A DNA stretch of 64,000 bases from Rhizobium herbae (GTDB lineage Bacteria; Pseudomonadota; Alphaproteobacteria; Rhizobiales; Rhizobiaceae). A program made the position numbers and the translations under genes. The stretch spans positions 169,564 through 233,563 of the forward strand of contig NZ_JAGGJV010000012.1 of assembly GCF_017873135.1 (NCBI RefSeq), read 5' to 3'. The notes beneath the pieces are model-generated. The model was not told the DNA's origin and searched no databases. It saw nothing but the letters and a program-made list of their open reading frames with translations. Below, one piece after another: positions 53,815 to 63,548 of the stretch (positions are counted from its first letter, which is position 1; each line of letters opens with the position of its first letter).

Positions 53815-54219
53815 ATGCAACTTCCTCAGAACACGATTATTGCCGTTGCCGATGGCGAGAAGTTCAACCTTTTTCAAAACGAAGGCGATGCGGCAAACGT
53901 GAAGCTGAAGGCGATGCCTTCCGCGGAGATCGACAGCTCGAAAATCTCCTCCGGCGGCCGCCATTCCAGCAGCTCTGCAAACCCGGATGACAGCCAGCAG
54001 GAAGAGGACGGCTTCAGCTCCGGCGTGGCGGATATGTTGAACAAGCAAGTGCTTGACGGGAAGATCAAGAGCCTTGTGGTCGTGGCGGCACCGCGAACGC
54101 TGGGCGAAATGCGCAAGAGCTACCACAAATCCCTGTCTGAAGTTCTGATTGGCGAGCTCGCCAAGGATCTGACGGGCCATTCGCTGCAGGATATCGAAAA
54201 GGCGCTTGCAGCAGCTTGA
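53815..54219 (+). CDS. Host attachment family protein
   Basis: 134 residues of the Host_attach/eRF1-like family: NTIIAVADGEKFNLFQNEGD at the start, then SLVVVAAPRTLGEMRKSYHK and SEVLIGELAKDLTGHSLQDI. The family was named from an Agrobacterium attachment gene but is widespread and may be a stress protein. AAGGAG is 8 bases before the ATG. Confidence 0.88.
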   Translation: MQLPQNTIIAVADGEKFNLFQNEGDAANVKLKAMPSAEIDSSKISSGGRHSSSSANPDDSQQEEDGFSSGVADMLNKQVLDGKIKSLVVVAAPRTLGEMRKSYHKSLSEVLIGELAKDLTGHSLQDIEKALAAA

Positions 54220-54236
54220 AACGCCCCTTCGGAAAC

Positions 54237-54263
54237 AGGCCCCGTCAGCGATGGCGGGGCTTT
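54237..54263 (+). terminator. Probable terminator after the host-attachment gene
   Basis: GGCCCCGTCA / TGGCGGGGC imperfect stem followed by TTT. The T run is short. Confidence 0.5.
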
Positions 54264-54354
54264 CGCGCAGAGACTTTGTAGCAAAACGCATCAAACGGCC
54301 GACAGCGGCATGAGCTTTTCAACGATTTCAGTGTGTTAAGAGAGAGTGGTGGGG

Positions 54355-55251
54355 CTAGGATGGCATCCGTGCGCGCAGGCGCGGGCCGATCCAGTCAAGG
54401 AAGTACCGCACCTTCAGCGACAGCGGATCGGCTGGTCCGCGAATAACATTTACTGGCAGCGGCTCCGGTGCGAACTCCGCCAACAATTCCTGCAGAGCGC
54501 CAGAGCGCAAATGTTCGTTGATCTGGTAGGACAGCACGCGAATAATGCCGATACCGGCCAGCGCAGCCTGAATGGCAGCCTCTGTCGTGTTGACCGCGAG
54601 TTTGAGGCGCGGTTCGACGGCGAAGGCCGCGCCATCCCGGCGGTATCGCCATTCCGGGGCGGTCGCGAACCCCTGGAAGCTTATACCATCATGCAGGGCG
54701 AGGTCTTCCGGCTGACGCGGCACTCCTCGGCGGGCGAGATAGTCGGGGCTGGCGCAGATCACCCGGCGGACGGTACCAACCCGTGTCGCGATAATCGCGC
54801 TGTTCGGCATGTGCCCGATCCGTAGGGCTACGTCGACGTGCTCATCCGTCAGACTTAGCTGCCGATCAGTCAGGGTCAGCCGCAGGTTGATATCGGGTTG
54901 CTCCTTGAGGAATTCGAGCACAATTGGCAGCAGATGGCGCTCGCCGAAGGCAATCGGCGCGGTCACGTGCAGCCCGCCACGCAGCGCTCCATAATCGCCG
55001 CTGGCCTGCCGCTCCGCCGCATCCAGTTCCTCGAGAATACGACGTGACGCGACGACGAAGGCGTGTCCCTCATCCGTCAAGGCGAGGCCGCGGCGGGTGC
55101 GCACGACCAGGCGAACGCCAAGATGCTTTTCAAGATCGGTCACTTTGCGGCTGACCGTGGCGAGCGGCGCATTCAGCCGCCGTGCCCCGGCAGAAAGACT
55201 GCCGGCATCGACCACCGCCAATAGCACCGCCATTGCGTCAAAACGATCCAT
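54355..55251 (-). CDS. LysR-type regulator divergent from an exported MBL hydrolase
   Basis: 298 residues. HTH at 1-60 (MDRFDAMAVLLAVVDAGSLS; LATVSRKVTDLEKHLGVRLV). The effector domain has PSALLPPLLG-like segments replaced by APIAFGERHLLPIVLEFLKE, as in the CrgA-like group. ATG 55251 has AAGG 5 bases upstream; the longer frame to 55320 is rejected. It probably controls the divergent gene at 55374. Confidence 0.88.
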   Translation of the reverse strand: MDRFDAMAVLLAVVDAGSLSAGARRLNAPLATVSRKVTDLEKHLGVRLVVRTRRGLALTDEGHAFVVASRRILEELDAAERQASGDYGALRGGLHVTAPIAFGERHLLPIVLEFLKEQPDINLRLTLTDRQLSLTDEHVDVALRIGHMPNSAIIATRVGTVRRVICASPDYLARRGVPRQPEDLALHDGISFQGFATAPEWRYRRDGAAFAVEPRLKLAVNTTEAAIQAALAGIGIIRVLSYQINEHLRSGALQELLAEFAPEPLPVNVIRGPADPLSLKVRYFLDWIGPRLRARMPS

Positions 55252-55373
55252 CAAAACCTTCCATAAAATGAGAAGAATGTTTCCACAATACCAAGGTATC
55301 CGGTTGTTTATGGATGTCATAGCCTTCGCGTTGCCATAGGTCCCATCGTGCTACTGATCCGGAGAAAGATGTC

Positions 55374-56360
55374 ATGCCTCAACTTTCACGTCGCGCTTTC
55401 GCTGGCGCTCTGCCTCTCGGCCTCATCGGTGGAAGCCTGCTCGGTGCAGGCCTGCTCGGCGACTCCCCCGCCCGTGCGGCGACGCAGGTCGCTGCCAAGG
55501 CGCCTGTTGCGGTGAACCCGTTCGCGCAGATCCGCATCGGACGGTTCACTGTTACGGCGCTGACGGACGGCTATGCCGACATGCCGTATGACTATTTTCC
55601 GGGACGCTCGGCAACCGAGGTCGAGAGGGCGGCAAGCGCGCAATTCACCGCCCGGCCAAGTGGGGTTCGGTTCCTCTTCAACCAATATCTCGTCGAGGAT
55701 GGCGAGCGCCGCATCCTGATCGATGCCGGTGCGGCAGGTTCGATCGGGCAGACGGGACAGTTGCCACAGGCACTCGCCGCGCTCGGTCTACAGCCCGAAC
55801 AGATCGACGCGGTCATCGTAACGCATATGCACCAAGACCACATGGGCGGACTTGTTCTGGGGGGCAAGAACAACTACCCCGGCGCCGATCTTTATATCGA
55901 TCGTCGCGATGTTACCCACTGGACCGATCCAGCCAAGCGTAACGGCGCACCTGACTACCTGCAGACGAGCTTCAGGATGGCGGAGGAGGTCGTGCGGCTA
56001 TACCCGAGGCTCCAAGCGATCGACGGAGAGCGCGAGATCATGAGGGGTGTTTCGATCGTCGACCTGACCGGCCACACCCCCGGTCATATCGGCGTGCGGG
56101 TCGAAGATGGCGGGAAGAGCATGATCATGGTTTCGGACATGATTTTTCCCGTCGTGCATCCGGCCGCGACCGATGTGTTTTTCCTGTTTGAACAGGACCG
56201 TGCCGCTGCGAAAGCCATGCGTGATCGCTTCTTTCCGCTTGCCGCGTCGGAGGGTGCGCTCATCGCTGCCACGCACATGCCTTTCCCCGGCCTCGGCCGT
56301 ATCGTCGCCGATCGTGGGGAGATGCGGTGGCAGGTCGCGGACTGGGCCCTGCAGGACTGA
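55374..56360 (+). CDS. Tat-exported metallo-beta-lactamase-fold hydrolase
   Basis: 328 residues. A twin-arginine signal SRRAFAG opens the protein, with a hydrophobic region to about 36. The MBL metal motif THMHQDHMGG lies near 160, and further ligands are in DLTGHTPGH and VSDM. The layout resembles quorum-quenching lactonase-like enzymes, but substrate cannot be assigned. Divergent from the LysR gene. Confidence 0.87.
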   Translation: MPQLSRRAFAGALPLGLIGGSLLGAGLLGDSPARAATQVAAKAPVAVNPFAQIRIGRFTVTALTDGYADMPYDYFPGRSATEVERAASAQFTARPSGVRFLFNQYLVEDGERRILIDAGAAGSIGQTGQLPQALAALGLQPEQIDAVIVTHMHQDHMGGLVLGGKNNYPGADLYIDRRDVTHWTDPAKRNGAPDYLQTSFRMAEEVVRLYPRLQAIDGEREIMRGVSIVDLTGHTPGHIGVRVEDGGKSMIMVSDMIFPVVHPAATDVFFLFEQDRAAAKAMRDRFFPLAASEGALIAATHMPFPGLGRIVADRGEMRWQVADWALQD

Positions 56361-56480
56361 TGTCAGCTCTCGGTGATCTTAAGGTATGAATGCCAAGCAC
56401 TGATTTCGGCTACCCAAAGATAGATCCAGGCTCGCACCGTGAGACAACGATGCGAGCCTGCCTGGGCAAGGAGAATAGGC

Positions 56481-57098
56481 ATGCCATATCATTTCCTTGA
56501 GGTTGCTGTAACGCCAAGCGTCAGAGCGGCTCAGGCGAACATGGGGGTCGACCAGATATGGCTGGGCGCTGACAACCGCCCTTCAGACACCTTCACCGAA
56601 GACGAGATCGCCTTCATAGCCTCACGCGACAGCTTCTATATGGCATCCGTCTCCGAAACGGGCTGGCCGTATGTTCAACATCGTGGAGGAAAAACCGGCT
56701 TCCTCAAGGTCGTCGATCAGCAAACATTGGCCTTTGCCGACTACAGGGGGAATCGCCAGTATATAAGTGCCGGCAATTTCGCCGCCAACGATCGGGCCTG
56801 TCTCTTTTTGATGGACTACGTGCGACGGGCCCGGCTCAAAATATACGTCCATGTTGAGCGGCTGACGCTCGGTGACGACCAGGGGCTCACCGAACTCGTG
56901 TCCGATCCCACGTACAAAGGCCGGGCAGAGGCGATTTTCAGGCTTCGGCTTGAGGCGTACGACTGGAACTGCCCTCAGCACATCACCCCGCGCTACACCG
57001 AACAGCAGGTTGAACAGGTTGTCGCTCCTCTTCGTGAGCGACTGCAGCGATTGGAAACTGAAAACGCGACGTTGCGAGCCCAGTTGGGAGGACCTTGA
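56481..57098 (+). CDS. Pyridoxamine 5'-phosphate oxidase-like flavin-binding protein
   Basis: 205 residues of the PNPOx-like split barrel: [57 protein letters not shown]. The last 45 residues form a coiled coil ([20 protein letters not shown]). True PdxH activity is unlikely. AAGGAG is 7 bases from the ATG. It is coupled to the DUF1348 gene, whose RBS lies inside its end. Confidence 0.85.
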   Translation: MPYHFLEVAVTPSVRAAQANMGVDQIWLGADNRPSDTFTEDEIAFIASRDSFYMASVSETGWPYVQHRGGKTGFLKVVDQQTLAFADYRGNRQYISAGNFAANDRACLFLMDYVRRARLKIYVHVERLTLGDDQGLTELVSDPTYKGRAEAIFRLRLEAYDWNCPQHITPRYTEQQVEQVVAPLRERLQRLETENATLRAQLGGP

Positions 57099-57100
57099 AG

Positions 57101-57574
57101 ATGAGCGCAGCTCAGCGACCACCACTTCCCCCGTTCACGTTCGAAAGCGCAGTCGAGAAAGTGCGGCTTGCCGAAGACGGATGGAACAGCCGTGACCCAG
57201 CTAGGGTTGCGTTAGCGTACACCGTGGACAGCCAGTGGCGGAACCGTGCCGAGTTTGTCACCGGGAGGGAAGCGATTGTCGCGTTCCTTTCGGCAAAATG
57301 GCGGCGGGAGCTCGACTACCGTTTGATCAAGGAGCTCTGGGCGTTTAGCGACAATCGGATCGCCGTTAGGTTTGCCTATGAGTGGCACGACGACAGCGGG
57401 AACTGGTTCAGATCGTTCGGGAACGAGAATTGGGAGTTTGACGATGGCGGCCTGATGCGGAAGCGCTATGCCAGCATCAACGACTTGCCTATCCGCGCCG
57501 ACGACCGCTGCTTTCAGTGGCCGCTTGGTCGCCGGCCTGATGATCATGCCGCCCTCAGCGAACTCGGTTTTTAG
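57101..57574 (+). CDS. DUF1348 / NTF2-like protein
   Basis: 157 residues of the DUF1348 NTF2-like family: [60 protein letters not shown]. The RBS GGAGGA lies in the end of the upstream gene, 8 bases before ATG 57101. Activity unknown. Converges on a LysR gene. Confidence 0.88.
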   Translation: MSAAQRPPLPPFTFESAVEKVRLAEDGWNSRDPARVALAYTVDSQWRNRAEFVTGREAIVAFLSAKWRRELDYRLIKELWAFSDNRIAVRFAYEWHDDSGNWFRSFGNENWEFDDGGLMRKRYASINDLPIRADDRCFQWPLGRRPDDHAALSELGF

Positions 57575-57678
57575 TCGAGACTAATCGTGTTTGATCCCGG
57601 ATTTTGATGGTGCAATCTTCTCGCACGCTTGGAACGTTATAGAGATAAACAAGCTTCTCCATTGGCGGTTCAATTGGC

Positions 57679-58575
57679 TCACTGTCGCGAGAGCTCTCGT
57701 GCAAGTTCCAAGAGCGCCCTGACCCCGGCTGACAGATTTCGGCGCCCAGGGTAGTAAAGGCAAAGCCCCGGATATGGTGGCGTCCAGTCCTCCAGGACAC
57801 GGACAACGTTCCCAGCCTCGATGTCCGGGAGAATGTCTTGCTCGAAGAGGTAACCTATACCGGCGCTTTCCAGGACAGCGGTTCTTGTGAGGCTAGCCTC
57901 GTCCAGCGATATCGGGCCGCGTGCATCGATTTGCACCTGCTCCCCGTCCTTTTCGAAACGCCACCGAAACAGGGAACCGTCGGGCAGGCGAACGCGGATG
58001 CAACGATGGCTGAGAAGGTCGGGAGGAATCACTGGTTTGCCATACTTCGCAAAGTATTCAGGAGACCCAACCACAGCATGTCGCTGCGGCTGGCCGAGTG
58101 AAACGGCGATCATGTCGCTGGGAACGAGGCCCGCAACCCTGACCCCCAGATCAAACCCGTCCTTGACGATATCGACCATCTTTCCTTCCGTTACAATATC
58201 GACATTCATGTCGGGATAGCGGCGCAGGAACTCAAGCACGAGCGGTGAGATGATGGCGCGCGCCGCGAACGGCGCTGCGTTGATCCGTATAGTTCCGGAA
58301 GGTGTCTCACGTTGCGCACGCACCGAATCCAAGGCGGCATAGAGATCCTGGAGCGACGGCGCCACCTGCTGCACAAAGAGCCTGCCGGCGTCCGTCAGCG
58401 ACACGCTGCGTGTGGTGCGGTTGAACAATCGTACTCCCAGCTCCGCCTCGAGCCGGCCTATTGTGTGGCTCAGCGCGGTCGTGGACATGTCGAGATCGAT
58501 GGCCGCTGCGCGGAATGTGCCACGCCGGGCAATCGCAATAACCGCTTCAAGTTCCTTCAGGCTGGTCTGTTCCAT
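57679..58575 (-). CDS. LysR-type regulator divergent from NTF2-like and SDR genes
   Basis: 298 residues, LysR HTH at 1-62 ([40 protein letters not shown]) and effector domain with [20 protein letters not shown], the pattern of the large AaeR/DmlR-like group. It probably controls the divergent pair at 58685-59784. Confidence 0.88.
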   Translation of the reverse strand: MEQTSLKELEAVIAIARRGTFRAAAIDLDMSTTALSHTIGRLEAELGVRLFNRTTRSVSLTDAGRLFVQQVAPSLQDLYAALDSVRAQRETPSGTIRINAAPFAARAIISPLVLEFLRRYPDMNVDIVTEGKMVDIVKDGFDLGVRVAGLVPSDMIAVSLGQPQRHAVVGSPEYFAKYGKPVIPPDLLSHRCIRVRLPDGSLFRWRFEKDGEQVQIDARGPISLDEASLTRTAVLESAGIGYLFEQDILPDIEAGNVVRVLEDWTPPYPGLCLYYPGRRNLSAGVRALLELARELSRQ

Positions 58576-58649
58576 TGTCCCGATCTGTTCATTACCGCAT
58601 GCCGGTTTATCCCACTTATCTATGCAATGGTCGAGGGCTAACTATCGTG

Positions 58650-58675
58650 TCAGATCACTAGGTCAGATCACTAGG
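58650..58675. repeat. 13-base perfect tandem duplication
   Basis: TCAGATCACTAGG occurs twice back to back (58650-58662 and 58663-58675), immediately before the RBS of the NTF2-like gene. It may be a recent duplication or a paired binding site. Confidence 0.7.
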
Positions 58676-58684
58676 AGAGACAGC

Positions 58685-59005
58685 ATGGATATGCCCGATA
58701 TTGTAAACATGTACTTTGCCGCTGACAGCGGCAGCAACGCGGATGCGCTTTCGGACACCTTTGCGATCGAAGCAGTTGTCGAAGATGAGGGATCGCGCCA
58801 TCAAGGCGTCGTCGCAATCCGTGAATGGTGGGTGGCAGCGAAGAAGGCGACTCAGTACGTTTCTGAACCCTGGGAATCCACCATTGACGGCAACAAAGTG
58901 CTCGTCCGAGCCAAAATTAGCGGCCAGTTTCCCGGCAGCCCGGTGACGCTCTCATATGCCTTCACCATCAAGAACGGCAAGATCGCTAGGCTGGAGATTC
59001 GGTGA
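58685..59005 (+). CDS. NTF2-like (SnoaL-type) protein
   Basis: 106 residues with an NTF2-like fold: [54 protein letters not shown]. Activity unknown. AGGAG precedes the ATG. Its TGA overlaps the SDR start by one base, so the two are coupled. Confidence 0.85.
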   Translation: MDMPDIVNMYFAADSGSNADALSDTFAIEAVVEDEGSRHQGVVAIREWWVAAKKATQYVSEPWESTIDGNKVLVRAKISGQFPGSPVTLSYAFTIKNGKIARLEIR

Positions 59006-59784
59006 TGACAGACTTTCTCAACCTGAGAGGCAAACGAGCCCTCATCACTGCGGGAACCAGGGGCGCCGGGGCTGCGACCGTCAGCCTGTTTCGGGAACTC
59101 GGTGCGCAGGTGTTGACGACCGCGCGGGCGCGTCCTGAGAACCTGCCGGAAGAATTGTTTGTCGAGGCCGATCTGACGACTGAAGAGGGGTGCGCGGCCG
59201 TCGCGGACGTTGCGCGTCAGCGTCTCGGCAAGATCGATATCATCGTTCATATGCTGGGTGGCTCGTCAGCAGCCGGCGGTGGCTTTGGGGCGCTAACGGA
59301 TGCCGAGTGGCACAAGGAAATGTCACTCAATCTTTTTCCCGCTGTTCGACTCGATCGCGAACTGGTTCCAGACATGGTCGCACGCGGAACCGGTGTGGTT
59401 GTGCATGTCACGTCCATCCAAAGAGTGCTGCCTCTCCCGGAAGCGACGACCGCTTATGCCGCAGCCAAGGCAGCACTATCGACGTATAGCAAGGCCATGT
59501 CCAAGGAGGTGTCGCCCAAGGGCGTCCGTGTCGTGCGAGTGTCTCCGGGTTGGATCGAAACGGAAGCGTCGGTCCACTTGGCCCAGCGCTTGGCGGACAC
59601 GGCGGGCACGGACCTTGAGGGGGGCAAGAAGATCATCATGGACAGTTTGGGCGGCATACCTCTCGGGCGCCCGGCCAAGCCCGCGGAAGTTGCAAACCTG
59701 ATTGCCTTCCTCGCCTCCGATCGTGCGGCATCGATCACCGGTACCGAATACATGATCGACGGAGGAACTGTGCCAACAGCTTAG
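59005..59784 (+). CDS. Short-chain dehydrogenase/reductase (SDR)
   Basis: 259 residues. Cofactor loop [18 protein letters not shown], then catalytic Ser in [11 protein letters not shown], Tyr and Lys in [12 protein letters not shown], and C-terminal [11 protein letters not shown]. The dinucleotide motif is TAGTRGAG rather than the common TGxxxGIG. Substrate unknown. ATG 59005 is used, in a TGATG overlap with the preceding gene. Confidence 0.9.
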   Translation: MTDFLNLRGKRALITAGTRGAGAATVSLFRELGAQVLTTARARPENLPEELFVEADLTTEEGCAAVADVARQRLGKIDIIVHMLGGSSAAGGGFGALTDAEWHKEMSLNLFPAVRLDRELVPDMVARGTGVVVHVTSIQRVLPLPEATTAYAAAKAALSTYSKAMSKEVSPKGVRVVRVSPGWIETEASVHLAQRLADTAGTDLEGGKKIIMDSLGGIPLGRPAKPAEVANLIAFLASDRAASITGTEYMIDGGTVPTA

Positions 59785-59804
59785 GGTCGAGACGCCTTCA
59801 CGGA

Positions 59805-60272
59805 TCAGGCGGGTGCGTCCCACCCGCCGATCTGTGAATAGATGGCGTCGCGGAGATGCCGGACATCGCGATTCAAGGATGCCAATTCCTGGGGCGTCTG
59901 TGTTGAGGTTGCGAGCAATGTGTCGCTGAGGCAGCCGGCCCTGTGCTGCAACGTGCGTCCCTCGTCCGTCAATGCAACGACAACCTGCCGCTCATTGCTC
60001 AGATTTCGTGTCCGTCGCAGCAAACCCGATGCTTCCAGCCGCTTCAGAAGCGGCGTAAGCGTGCTGGATTCCAGAGCCAGGGTATGGGCGATGGCACCAA
60101 CCGTCTGCTCGTCCTCGCGCCAGAGGACGTTGAGCACGAGGTACTGCGGATAGGTCAAACCCAACTCGTCGAGTACCCGCTTGTAGGCACGCTGGATAGC
60201 GATTCCCGCGGTGTAGATTGCGTAGCAAAGCTGATCATGAAGCGCTGGTGGATCATTATGCCGTTCGGTCAT
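59805..60272 (-). CDS. MarR/OhrR-family regulator
   Basis: 155 residues. The N-terminal LCYAIYTAG contains a Cys at the position of the peroxide-sensing Cys of OhrR. The body fits OhrR (LTYPQYLVLNVLWREDEQTV; LLKRLEASGLLRRTRNLSNE). ATG 60272 has AGGAG 7 bases upstream. It diverges from an exported hydrolase, with two TATCGCGATA palindromes between, so it is likely an oxidant-sensitive repressor. Confidence 0.85.
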   Translation of the reverse strand: MTERHNDPPALHDQLCYAIYTAGIAIQRAYKRVLDELGLTYPQYLVLNVLWREDEQTVGAIAHTLALESSTLTPLLKRLEASGLLRRTRNLSNERQVVVALTDEGRTLQHRAGCLSDTLLATSTQTPQELASLNRDVRHLRDAIYSQIGGWDAPA

Positions 60273-60322
60273 TTGCAAACTCCTGTCGGCTCAGAAATAG
60301 CAAATGATACCGCAAAAAACAA

Positions 60323-60397
60323 TATCGCGATAAATGATGTTGACATGAAAAGTGAAATCTGACAGCTTACAGTTATCGCGATAATAGTTATCGCATA
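60323..60397. promoter_or_regulatory. Palindromic operators between the OhrR-like gene and the hydrolase gene
   Basis: TATCGCGATA at 60323-60332, the 12-base perfect palindrome TTATCGCGATAA at 60373-60384, and a degenerate third copy TTATCGCATA at 60388-60397. These are typical MarR-type operator positions. Confidence 0.7.
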
Positions 60398-60415
60398 TAC
60401 AAAGAGGAGAAAGCC

Positions 60416-61195
60416 ATGACCACCAGGACCATATTCGCCGCCGTCGCCGTAGCCGCAATATCCGCCGCAGTGCCTGCAAACGCAGCGGACATAATCCCTG
60501 AAAACCAGACCGTGAAAAACGTTGTACTCGTTCACGGTGCCTTCGCCGATGGCTCAGGCTGGAGGGGCGTCTACGACAATCTCACGAAGCGCGGATATCG
60601 CGTCACCGTCGTCCAGAATCCGTTGACCTCCCTCGAAGACGATGTTGCCGCCACCAGGCGCGCAATCGAACGACAGGATGGTCCCGCCATTCTGGTAGGC
60701 CATTCATGGGGTGGTACAGTCATTACGGAAGCCGGCATCGATGCGAAGGTCGCGGGGCTGGTCTACGTCTCCGCGCTGTCACCGGACGCAGGCGAGACGA
60801 CGGCCCAGCAATATGAAGGTTTTGCCCCTGCAACGGAATTCGTCATCGAGACCACGAAAGATGGTTTTGGTTATGTCAGCCCCGAAAAATTCAAGGCGGG
60901 ATTTGCGCATGACGTTAGCGACGCCGACGTCGCCTTCATGCGGGACGCGCAGGTCCCCATCAACATGTCGGCGTTCGGCACGAAGCTGGAAAACGCTGCT
61001 TGGCGAACCAAGCCAAGCTGGGCTGTCATCGCCACTGAAGACAAGGCATTCGACCAAGCCATGCTGAGCCATATGGCAGAGCGGATTAAAGCCAAGATTA
61101 CCAAGGTTTCAGCAAGCCACGCGCTGTTCATGACGCAGCCGACGGTGGTCGCGGACACTATCGACGAGGCCGCGAAAACTGTTTCGGCGCAGTAA
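60416..61195 (+). CDS. Exported alpha/beta hydrolase
   Basis: 259 residues. Signal peptide MTTRTIFAAVAVAAISAAVP with cleavage near ANA-AD. Alpha/beta hydrolase landmarks: oxyanion HGAFADGSGW, nucleophile GHSWGG and catalytic His in SASHALF. Similar proteins are called EstC-like or signal-peptide esterases. RBS AGAGGAG is 7 bases before the ATG. Probably controlled by the OhrR-like repressor. Confidence 0.88.
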   Translation: MTTRTIFAAVAVAAISAAVPANAADIIPENQTVKNVVLVHGAFADGSGWRGVYDNLTKRGYRVTVVQNPLTSLEDDVAATRRAIERQDGPAILVGHSWGGTVITEAGIDAKVAGLVYVSALSPDAGETTAQQYEGFAPATEFVIETTKDGFGYVSPEKFKAGFAHDVSDADVAFMRDAQVPINMSAFGTKLENAAWRTKPSWAVIATEDKAFDQAMLSHMAERIKAKITKVSASHALFMTQPTVVADTIDEAAKTVSAQ

Positions 61196-61401
61196 GGATG
61201 ATCATTCGAGCTTTATCATCGGGACAGGCATCCCTGTTCCGATGATTGCATGCTGGAACGTCATCACCTCCCACTACGCTCGAAACTGCAGCCCGTATGG
61301 AAAACCGTCGATCTCCAATTGAGATCGATTGCGCCTTTGAGCCGCTAGCGTTCACCGCCATTTCTCACAATTCAAGCTCATCAATTCACAAAGGTAACCC
61401 C

Positions 61402-63030
61402 GTGGATCAGAATACGCATGACCTATACCGACATGAAAATCCGGCACCGACACGTCATGAGGTTTCAGACGATTTTGACTTTATCGTATGTGGAGCCGGC
61501 TCCAGTGGTTCAGTCATTGCCGCTCGACTGGCACAATGCGGAAGCGCCCGCGTCTTGCTTCTTGAGGCAGGCGGCGATGACGTAGCCGAGTCTGTTAGAG
61601 ACCCGGCGCAATGGCCACTCAATCTCGGCACGAGCCGTGACTGGGGTTTCGTTGGAGAGCCGGCGCCTGAGCTCTGCGGTACGCGGCTTCCTCTCAGCAT
61701 GGGCAAGGGTCTGGGCGGCGGCTCGAGCATCAATGTCATGGTCTGGGCGCGAGGCCACAAGGAAGACTGGAATCATTTCGCGGCCGAAGCGGGCGATGAA
61801 GCCTGGGGCTATGAATCGGTTCTCGGTTACTATCGGCGGATCGAAGACTGGCGCGGCCCGCCAGATGCTGTGCGCCGCGGCGCTGGAGGGCCGGTCTATG
61901 TCGCCCAGCCACGTTCGCCACAGCCCATCGCGGAGGCTCTATTGAACTCTGCATCGGCGATTGGCATTCCAGTATTCGACACTCCGAACGGCGAACTGAT
62001 GGAAAGTGCCGGAGGTGCATCGATCGCGGAACTGCGCATCCGGGATGGCAAGCGGGAGTCCGTATTCGGATCCTATGTTCGTCCGCTCATGTCACAACCA
62101 AACCTTACGGTCCTCACCGACGCGTTGGTCGCGAGCATCATCTTCGACGGCAAACGGGCGACAGGCGTTGAGGTTCTCGTCAACGGTCAGCGGCGTGCGT
62201 TCACTGCGCGATGCGAAACGGTGTTGTCGCTGGGTGCGATCAACACGCCAAAGGTGCTGATGCAGTCAGGCATTGGCCCGAAGGATGAACTGAAAGCTCA
62301 CGGGATATCTGTCGTGCAGCATCTCCCTGGTGTGGGTCGAAATCATCAGGATCATCTCGCGTTCGGCTGCACGTGGGCATATCGAAAGCCGGAGGGCATC
62401 GGTGGGGGAGGTTGCGAAGCACAACTCTACTGGAAAAGCGACTCTCGCCTCTCTCAGCCGGACATTCTTCAATGCCAGTTGGAGTTCGCCGTACCTTCGC
62501 CGGCGGAGACAGGTCTGGAAACCCCGGCGCATGGCTGGACGATGTTTTCAGGGCTTGCGCAGCCGAAAAGCCGTGGCCGGCTGAGGCTCTCCGGCCCCAA
62601 TACGAACGACCCTATCCTGATTGAACCGAATTCTCTTAGTGAGCCGGAAGACATGGCTGCCGCCTTGGCCGCGGTTGAGCTATGCCGCGAACTCGGAAAC
62701 AGCGACGCCTTCACGCCGCTGGTCACGAGCGAGGCAGCTCCGGGCACACGCGACCGGGCAGGGATGATCGATTTCATCCGAAAGTCGGCCGTCACGTACT
62801 GGCACCAGTCCTGCACGGCCAAAATGGGACGCGACAGCATGTCCGTGGTCAATAACGAGCTCAAGGTCTACGGGATTGAAAGTCTTCGTATCGCAGATGC
62901 CTCGATCATGCCGCGTATCACCACCGGAAACACGATGGCGCCGTGTGTCGTCATCGGAGAGCGCGCAGGCGATTTGATCAGGAAGACGCATGGTCTTGCT
63001 GATTTGAGTGGTGTCGCTCCATTCGCCTGA
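61402..63030 (+). CDS. GMC family oxidoreductase (choline dehydrogenase-like)
   Basis: 542 residues. FAD motif FIVCGAGSSGSVIAARLAQ, GMC signature GKGLGGGSSINVMVWARGHK and C-terminal active-site region TYWHQSCTAKMG and PRITTGNTMAPCVVIGERAG. It oxidises an alcohol; the substrate is not assignable. Start is GTG 61402 with AAAGG 7 bases upstream; an in-frame ATG at 61246 would add 52 non-conserved residues. Confidence 0.88.
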   Translation: MDQNTHDLYRHENPAPTRHEVSDDFDFIVCGAGSSGSVIAARLAQCGSARVLLLEAGGDDVAESVRDPAQWPLNLGTSRDWGFVGEPAPELCGTRLPLSMGKGLGGGSSINVMVWARGHKEDWNHFAAEAGDEAWGYESVLGYYRRIEDWRGPPDAVRRGAGGPVYVAQPRSPQPIAEALLNSASAIGIPVFDTPNGELMESAGGASIAELRIRDGKRESVFGSYVRPLMSQPNLTVLTDALVASIIFDGKRATGVEVLVNGQRRAFTARCETVLSLGAINTPKVLMQSGIGPKDELKAHGISVVQHLPGVGRNHQDHLAFGCTWAYRKPEGIGGGGCEAQLYWKSDSRLSQPDILQCQLEFAVPSPAETGLETPAHGWTMFSGLAQPKSRGRLRLSGPNTNDPILIEPNSLSEPEDMAAALAAVELCRELGNSDAFTPLVTSEAAPGTRDRAGMIDFIRKSAVTYWHQSCTAKMGRDSMSVVNNELKVYGIESLRIADASIMPRITTGNTMAPCVVIGERAGDLIRKTHGLADLSGVAPFA

Positions 63031-63369
63031 AGATACTTTGGAAGAGCTCGGCGGTCAGCATACACTGGCGGTCGAGCTCTTTGCGCCCTCTTGGGTCAAC
63101 CGTTCGGCTGGTTTCAAGACCTTCTACTCGCCCCTCAATAGACCAGAGCTCACAGAGTTGTGCTCAGCATGTTGCCTGCAGCATCACGCCATCATTTTGG
63201 TCATCGAACCGCCAACCTACGTTGCTGCAAATCGAACACTACCGGGACCCATTCGGGATTGAGATCCTATAGTCGAGTCTTGTCGTGATTCGCACAGATT
63301 GGAGTGAGTGCCACTGGAACCCGAGGACCTCGAGTTCGGTGCGTTGGATGACATGAATGCGCCAGATAC
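63031..63369. other. Non-coding stretch after the GMC gene
   Basis: 339 bases with no supported gene. Short open frames lack motifs and RBS. It may be debris of the integrase-bearing element to its right. Confidence 0.45.
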
Positions 63370-63548
63370 GGGATGGATTTCCGAAAGGCGTTCGGCCGGT
63401 CATCTTAGCCTTCTTATGATCGGAACAATGAAGGCTCAGTGAAAGCCGGCTGCCCGGCCGGCAGCGCGAATGATGTGGGAATGCGCGCACGCCAGTAAAA
63501 GATGTTTCCGCGTCGGATCAGATTTTCGACCTCGTGGCGAATTGCCAT
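63370..63548 (-). pseudogene. Frameshifted, truncated tyrosine recombinase (integrase) remnant
   Basis: From 63548 the minus strand reads MAIRHEVENLIRRGNIFYWR then ARIPTSF, the start of a phage-type integrase N-terminal domain. Within about 20 residues that frame loses the pattern, and a second frame continues with SRLSLSLHCSDHKKAKMTGR, the next part of the same domain. Everything after about residue 60 is missing, including the catalytic domain. So one frameshift plus a 3' deletion. Confidence 0.7.
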
